Of a stretch of DNA of 46,222 nucleotides, positions 42,729 to 46,222 are shown piece after piece. Numbering within the stretch: the first letter of the stretch is position 1; each line of letters starts with the position of its first letter. Origin of the DNA: Saprospiraceae bacterium (GTDB taxonomy: Bacteria; Bacteroidota; Bacteroidia; Chitinophagales; Saprospiraceae); assembly GCA_020846655.1 (NCBI GenBank), contig JADLDL010000210.1, positions 1 through 46,222 of the forward strand, given 5' to 3'. The position numbers and the translations under genes are program-made. Under the pieces are notes generated by a model, which was given only the letters and a program-made list of their open reading frames with translations, searched no databases and was not told the origin of the DNA.

Positions 42729-44981
42729 ATGAAAAACATATCCCGCGCCTGGCGCCTGTCCTTGCTTCTGCTGTTTCTGCTGCCCCTGGCAGCGCTGGCC
42801 CAAAAACCGATCACCCTCGATGACATCTGGACCAACCAGGTGTTCGACACCAAGGGCATTCCGGGATTTCGTTTTCAAAACGACGGCGTACATTTTACCC
42901 GCCTGGCCGATGGGGTGATCGAACAAGTTGACTTGCGGACCGGCGACAAAACCGGCCAATTGTTCGATGTGGCAAGTGTGACCACTCAAGCGCCGGGCTG
43001 GCAGGGTAAATTTAAAAACTATGCCTTCAGCGCCGACGAGTCCAAAATCCTGCTGGCTGCCGATGTCGAACAAATTTACCGCTGGAGCAGCCGGGCCCAG
43101 TATTTTGTGTACGACCGCCAAAACAAAACCCTCAGCCGCCTGCACGAAGGCGCCAAACAGCGCTACGCCAGTTTTTCGCCCGATGCCTCGAAAATTGCTT
43201 TTGTCGTAGACAATGATTTGTATTACAAAGATTTATCCTCCGGAAAAACTACCCGCGTTACGTCCGACGGCAAAACCAACGCCATCATCAACGGCGCCTC
43301 CGACTGGGTTTACGAAGAAGAATTTACCCTGGTGCGCGCCTTCGAATGGAGCCCCGACGGGCAAAAACTGGCCTACCTGCGTTTCGACGAAAGCGACGTG
43401 CCCGAGTACACGATGGAAAAATACACCGGCGCCGATTATCCGGAGCAAGTGAGCTTCAAATACCCGAAAGTCGGCGAAAAGAACTCCGTGGTGACGGCGC
43501 ATATTTACCAACTCCCGGCGGCCAAAAGCATCCCGGTCGATGTGCCCATGCGCCCGGCCGACAAAGACGATTACCTGCCGCGCATAGCCTGGACGCCCAG
43601 TGGGCAACTCTGCCTGACGCAGATGAACCGCCACCAGGATGAGCTCCGCTTGTGGCTGGCCGACCCCGCATCCGGCGCCTGCCGCAGCCTGCTGGAAGAA
43701 AAAAGCAAATACTACCTGGAGCTCCAGGAGCCCGTTTTCCTGTCCGACGGCTCCGGTTTTGTATGGCAAAGCGAAAAAAGCGGCTTCAACCACCTGTACC
43801 GGTTCGACATGCAGGGCAACCAGCAGACCGCACTGACCAAAGGCGACTGGGAGGTGACCAGTTTTTATGGCCTGGATGAAAAATTGGGGCAGGTATATTT
43901 TCAGGCAGCTGCCAAAAACCCGATGCAACGCGAGTTGTACACCGTGAAACTCAATGGCAAGGGGCGCAGCAAAATCAGTGACGCGGCGGGTTTCCACAGC
44001 GCGCAATTCAGCAGCACGTACGACTATTTCATCGATACCTATTCGACGGCCAATACGCCGCCGCAATACGCCGTGCGCAACCGCCAGGGCAAGGTCGTGC
44101 GGCTGCTGGAACAAAATACCGGCACCCAACTCCAGCAATCCGAATGCAGCACCTTGCCGGTTGAATTTATGAAAATACCGATCAAAAACGGCAGTGCGCC
44201 CGACGGCCAGGTTTGGAACGGCGAATTGAACGCCTGGATGATCCGGCCCACAGCGCCGCAGTTTGCCGGCCAGAAACTACCCGTGTTGATGTACGTGTAC
44301 GGCGGCCCCGGCAGCCAGCAAGTGACCGATGCCTGGAAAGGCGCCAACTACTGGTGGTTTCAAATGCTGGCGCAAAAAGGGTACGTGGTGGTATGCGTCG
44401 ACAACCGGGGCACCGGCGCCCGGGGAGAGGAATTTAAAAAAATGACCTACCTGGATTTGGGCAAATACGAGTCGGAAGACCAGATTGCGGCAGCCAAATA
44501 CCTGGGCACCCTGCCTTTTGCCGATCCGGCGCGTATTGGCATCTTTGGTTGGAGCTATGGCGGCTACATGTCCAGCCTGTGTTTGTTCAAAGGAAACGAC
44601 GTGTTTGAGGCAGCAATCGCGGTGGCGCCGGTGACCAATTGGAAATGGTACGACAGTATCTACACCGAGCGGTACATGCGCACCGAAAAGGAAAATCCAG
44701 ACGGATATGCCAAGAACTCGCCGGTCAATTTTGCCGAACAACTCAAGGGCGAGTACCTGCTCGTACACGGTATGGCTGACGACAACGTGCATTTCCAGCA
44801 CAGCGCCGAAATGACCAACCAACTGATCCTGAACAACAAGCAGTTTGACACCATGTTTTACCCCAACCTGAACCACGGCATTAGCGGGCCCAATTCCAAA
44901 ATACACCTGTACAACCTGATGACGCGTTTTCTCGATGAAAAACTGAAAGGCACTACCGATACGAAAGTGGTGCGGCCCTAG
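42729..44981 (+). CDS. Dipeptidyl peptidase IV (S9B)
   Basis: Exported serine exopeptidase of 750 residues that releases Xaa-Pro or Xaa-Ala dipeptides from N-termini. A signal peptide (1 to about 25, ending AALAQ) precedes the beta-propeller. The DPP IV hallmark DWVYEEE is intact at 192-198; its glutamates bind the substrate N-terminus. The hydrolase domain has GWSYGGY with Ser609, HGMADDNVH with Asp684 and NHGI with His716, a complete triad. The YGGPGSQ loop near 520 also fits. The fully conserved signature gives a firmer assignment than for the S9 neighbour upstream. It probably supports use of peptides as nutrients, together with that neighbour. Confidence 0.95.
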   Translation: MKNISRAWRLSLLLLFLLPLAALAQKPITLDDIWTNQVFDTKGIPGFRFQNDGVHFTRLADGVIEQVDLRTGDKTGQLFDVASVTTQAPGWQGKFKNYAFSADESKILLAADVEQIYRWSSRAQYFVYDRQNKTLSRLHEGAKQRYASFSPDASKIAFVVDNDLYYKDLSSGKTTRVTSDGKTNAIINGASDWVYEEEFTLVRAFEWSPDGQKLAYLRFDESDVPEYTMEKYTGADYPEQVSFKYPKVGEKNSVVTAHIYQLPAAKSIPVDVPMRPADKDDYLPRIAWTPSGQLCLTQMNRHQDELRLWLADPASGACRSLLEEKSKYYLELQEPVFLSDGSGFVWQSEKSGFNHLYRFDMQGNQQTALTKGDWEVTSFYGLDEKLGQVYFQAAAKNPMQRELYTVKLNGKGRSKISDAAGFHSAQFSSTYDYFIDTYSTANTPPQYAVRNRQGKVVRLLEQNTGTQLQQSECSTLPVEFMKIPIKNGSAPDGQVWNGELNAWMIRPTAPQFAGQKLPVLMYVYGGPGSQQVTDAWKGANYWWFQMLAQKGYVVVCVDNRGTGARGEEFKKMTYLDLGKYESEDQIAAAKYLGTLPFADPARIGIFGWSYGGYMSSLCLFKGNDVFEAAIAVAPVTNWKWYDSIYTERYMRTEKENPDGYAKNSPVNFAEQLKGEYLLVHGMADDNVHFQHSAEMTNQLILNNKQFDTMFYPNLNHGISGPNSKIHLYNLMTRFLDEKLKGTTDTKVVRP

Positions 44982-45023
44982 TTTGCAAGCGTTGAAGGGG
45001 CGCCGTGTTTTGTGTTAGAAAAA

Positions 45024-45473
45024 TCAGTATTCCGGGAAATCCGGCAAAAAAGAGAAACTACCGGCAGCCAGGTCAAGCGCACAACTGAAGGTAGCCAGTC
45101 CGTTGGTGACGGCCAGAAAAGGCGCCTGGAACTGGAGGTTGTAGCGGGCGGCCTGTTCGAAACTCGCCTGGGTGAGCGGCACTTTGGGCGATTTGCATTC
45201 CACAATGAGCCAGGGCGCCAGTTTCCCGTCGAACACAGCGATATCGCAGCGCTTTTGGCGTTGGTTGATCGTCAGGCCTATTTCCGATCGAATGCGCTGG
45301 GCCGGGTATTTTTTGGCTTCCAACAAGTAGAGCAAGACCAACTGGCGCAACAATTCTTCGGGCGTCAGGGCCACGTATTTGCGTCGGATGGGGTCAAACA
45401 CCCAACGGGATACACCATCGGTTTGCAGCCGCAGCGCAGGTTCGAATTGCAGAAAATCAAGTTGAAGAAGCAC
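45024..45473 (-). CDS. Small HsdR_N-domain (PD-(D/E)xK-like) protein
   Basis: Cytoplasmic 149-residue protein matching the N-terminal nuclease-like domain of type I restriction HsdR (PF13588), in the stand-alone form common in Bacteroidota. The nuclease-fold residues appear intact: Glu64 (RSEIGL), Asp77 (KRCDIAVFDG) and the ExK pair Glu92/Lys94 (IVECKSP), then QAARYNLQFQAPFLAVTNG. There is no helicase, HsdM or HsdS gene here, so it is not a working restriction system. Activity is unproven. The start is a GTG at 45473, chosen because the family's LQLDF beginning follows directly; the codon lies inside a small palindrome. Convergent with DPP IV and divergent from the lipid kinase gene. Confidence 0.87.
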   Translation of the reverse strand: MLLQLDFLQFEPALRLQTDGVSRWVFDPIRRKYVALTPEELLRQLVLLYLLEAKKYPAQRIRSEIGLTINQRQKRCDIAVFDGKLAPWLIVECKSPKVPLTQASFEQAARYNLQFQAPFLAVTNGLATFSCALDLAAGSFSFLPDFPEY

Positions 45474-45485
45474 CTTGCAAAGGTG
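45471..45485. repeat. Palindrome CACCTT-GCA-AAGGTG over a start codon
   Basis: Perfect 6-bp arms with a 3-nt centre that include the GTG start codon of the HsdR_N gene and a CACCTTTG sequence (minus strand) one mismatch from the -7 consensus. Confidence 0.5.
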
Positions 45486-45578
45486 TGTCTTTTTGAAAAA
45501 AATTAGGCATTCCCCCGGTTTCTACCCTTGAAATTATTCTTCTTTGCAGTTCTATTCGGGCAAATTTTCTACTTTTTT

Positions 45579-46222
45579 ATGTCGAACCCATTTTGGTATA
45601 TCATTGCCAATCCGGCTGCTGGCAACGGCGCCGTTGCGCGGCAATGGCCCGAGATTGAAGAACTGTTGCAGGAACTCGGCTTTTCGTACAGCATAAAATT
45701 TACGGACAGCCGGGGGCATGCGGTGCGGCTGGTGGAAGATGCCATACTGAAGGGCCACCGGCACTTGTTGGGTATTGGTGGCGACGGCACCAACCACGAA
45801 ATTGTGAACGGCATTATGCAACAGGACCGGATTCCATCGACCGACCTGCACTATGCCCTGCTGCCCATTGGCACCGGCAACGACTGGGCGCGGATGTACG
45901 GGATTCCCAGCGATCCGCGCCAACGCCTCTTGCGCCTGCTGGAGGGCAATACCGTTTGGCAGGATGTCGGCCTGGTGTTGTACTGGCAGGAAGGTCAGGC
46001 AGCCGCCCGGTATTTCGCCAATGTCGCTGGTATGGCCTACGACGCCTATATTGCCCGCCAACTCGACCGGCACCGCATGGTATCGCGCCTCCAATATCTG
46101 CTGATGGTGGGCCGGTATTTGTTCAAATACCGGCTTCGGCATGCCCGCTTGCTGTTCAACGAGCAAGTGGTGGAAGACCATTTTTATACCATCAATATCG
46201 GGGTTTGCCGGTATTCCGGCGG
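45579..46222 (+). CDS. Diacylglycerol kinase-like lipid kinase (cut by right edge)
   Basis: Cytoplasmic or membrane-associated kinase of the DagK/YegS family that phosphorylates diacylglycerol, sphingosine-like or undecaprenol-type lipids. The first 214 residues are in the window: IIANPAAGNG at 8-17, the nucleotide motif GGDGTNHEIVNG at 67-78, and LLPIGTGNDWAR near 95-106. The start of the second beta-sandwich domain follows, and the window ends at INIGVCRYSG. ATG at 45579 is preceded by a T-rich leader and fits the family start. Lipid specificity cannot be decided. The missing part is about a third of the expected length of roughly 300 residues. Confidence 0.93.
   Translation, partial: MSNPFWYIIANPAAGNGAVARQWPEIEELLQELGFSYSIKFTDSRGHAVRLVEDAILKGHRHLLGIGGDGTNHEIVNGIMQQDRIPSTDLHYALLPIGTGNDWARMYGIPSDPRQRLLRLLEGNTVWQDVGLVLYWQEGQAAARYFANVAGMAYDAYIARQLDRHRMVSRLQYLLMVGRYLFKYRLRHARLLFNEQVVEDHFYTINIGVCRYSG

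Noticed and set aside
45024-45473. Type I restriction system
   Set aside because: Only the small HsdR_N domain is present; helicase, methylase and specificity genes are absent.

Overview
This window looks like chromosomal DNA of a GC-rich member of the Bacteroidota, most likely a Saprospiria/Lewinella-type gliding or surface-colonising bacterium. The evidence is two secreted proteins with type IX secretion (T9SS) C-terminal sorting tails, SprB-type and 'choice-of-anchor Q' modules, a GldE-ssb-mutY block, a TonB-dependent receptor, a short HsdR_N-domain protein of the Bacteroidota type, and Bacteroidota-style promoters (TTTG, about 19 nt, TAnnTTTG). No rRNA, tRNA, CRISPR array, insertion sequence or phage gene was recognised. 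The genus assignment is inference.

Layout. 1-10 kb is almost all minus strand: a Uup-type ABC-F ATPase cut by the left edge, an inverted array of short GGCAGTA/TTTGCAG repeats, a YbbP-type permease without its ATPase, lspA, hemN, a BASS-family transporter co-directional with a PQQ-type glucose/sorbosone dehydrogenase lipoprotein, and a secreted alpha/beta hydrolase. 10-14 kb has a VanX-type D,D-dipeptidase lipoprotein that meets an orphan RND pump stop to stop.

14.2-21 kb is the accessory surface region and the most interesting part. A beta-barrel-like lipoprotein lies 29 bp upstream of a 1381-residue T9SS adhesin made of a beta-helix, SprB-type repeats (five of them a 225-bp tandem array), HYR modules and a sorting tail. 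Next, on the opposite strand, is a small secreted protein that appears to be only the last two periplasmic domains (D3-D4) of the T9SS motor protein GldM. It is divergent, with 27 bp between start codons, from a CARDB-domain protein that also has a T9SS tail. I propose these four genes as an undescribed T9SS accessory module.

21-34 kb is mostly housekeeping: aspS, an aldo/keto reductase, a small membrane protein, an M23 peptidase behind a palindrome-overlapped promoter, an RluA-type pseudouridine synthase next to a DUF2142 membrane protein, a TonB-dependent receptor, and gldE, ssb and mutY.

34-46 kb holds a small exported protein ending in a perfect 24-bp inverted repeat, a PIG-L deacetylase-like exported protein, a LpxL-type acyltransferase, an S9 peptidase, creD, a dipeptidyl peptidase IV, an HsdR_N-domain protein and a diacylglycerol-kinase-like lipid kinase cut by the right edge. 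GC-rich codons create very long antisense frames (up to 966 codons); I treat these as shadows.
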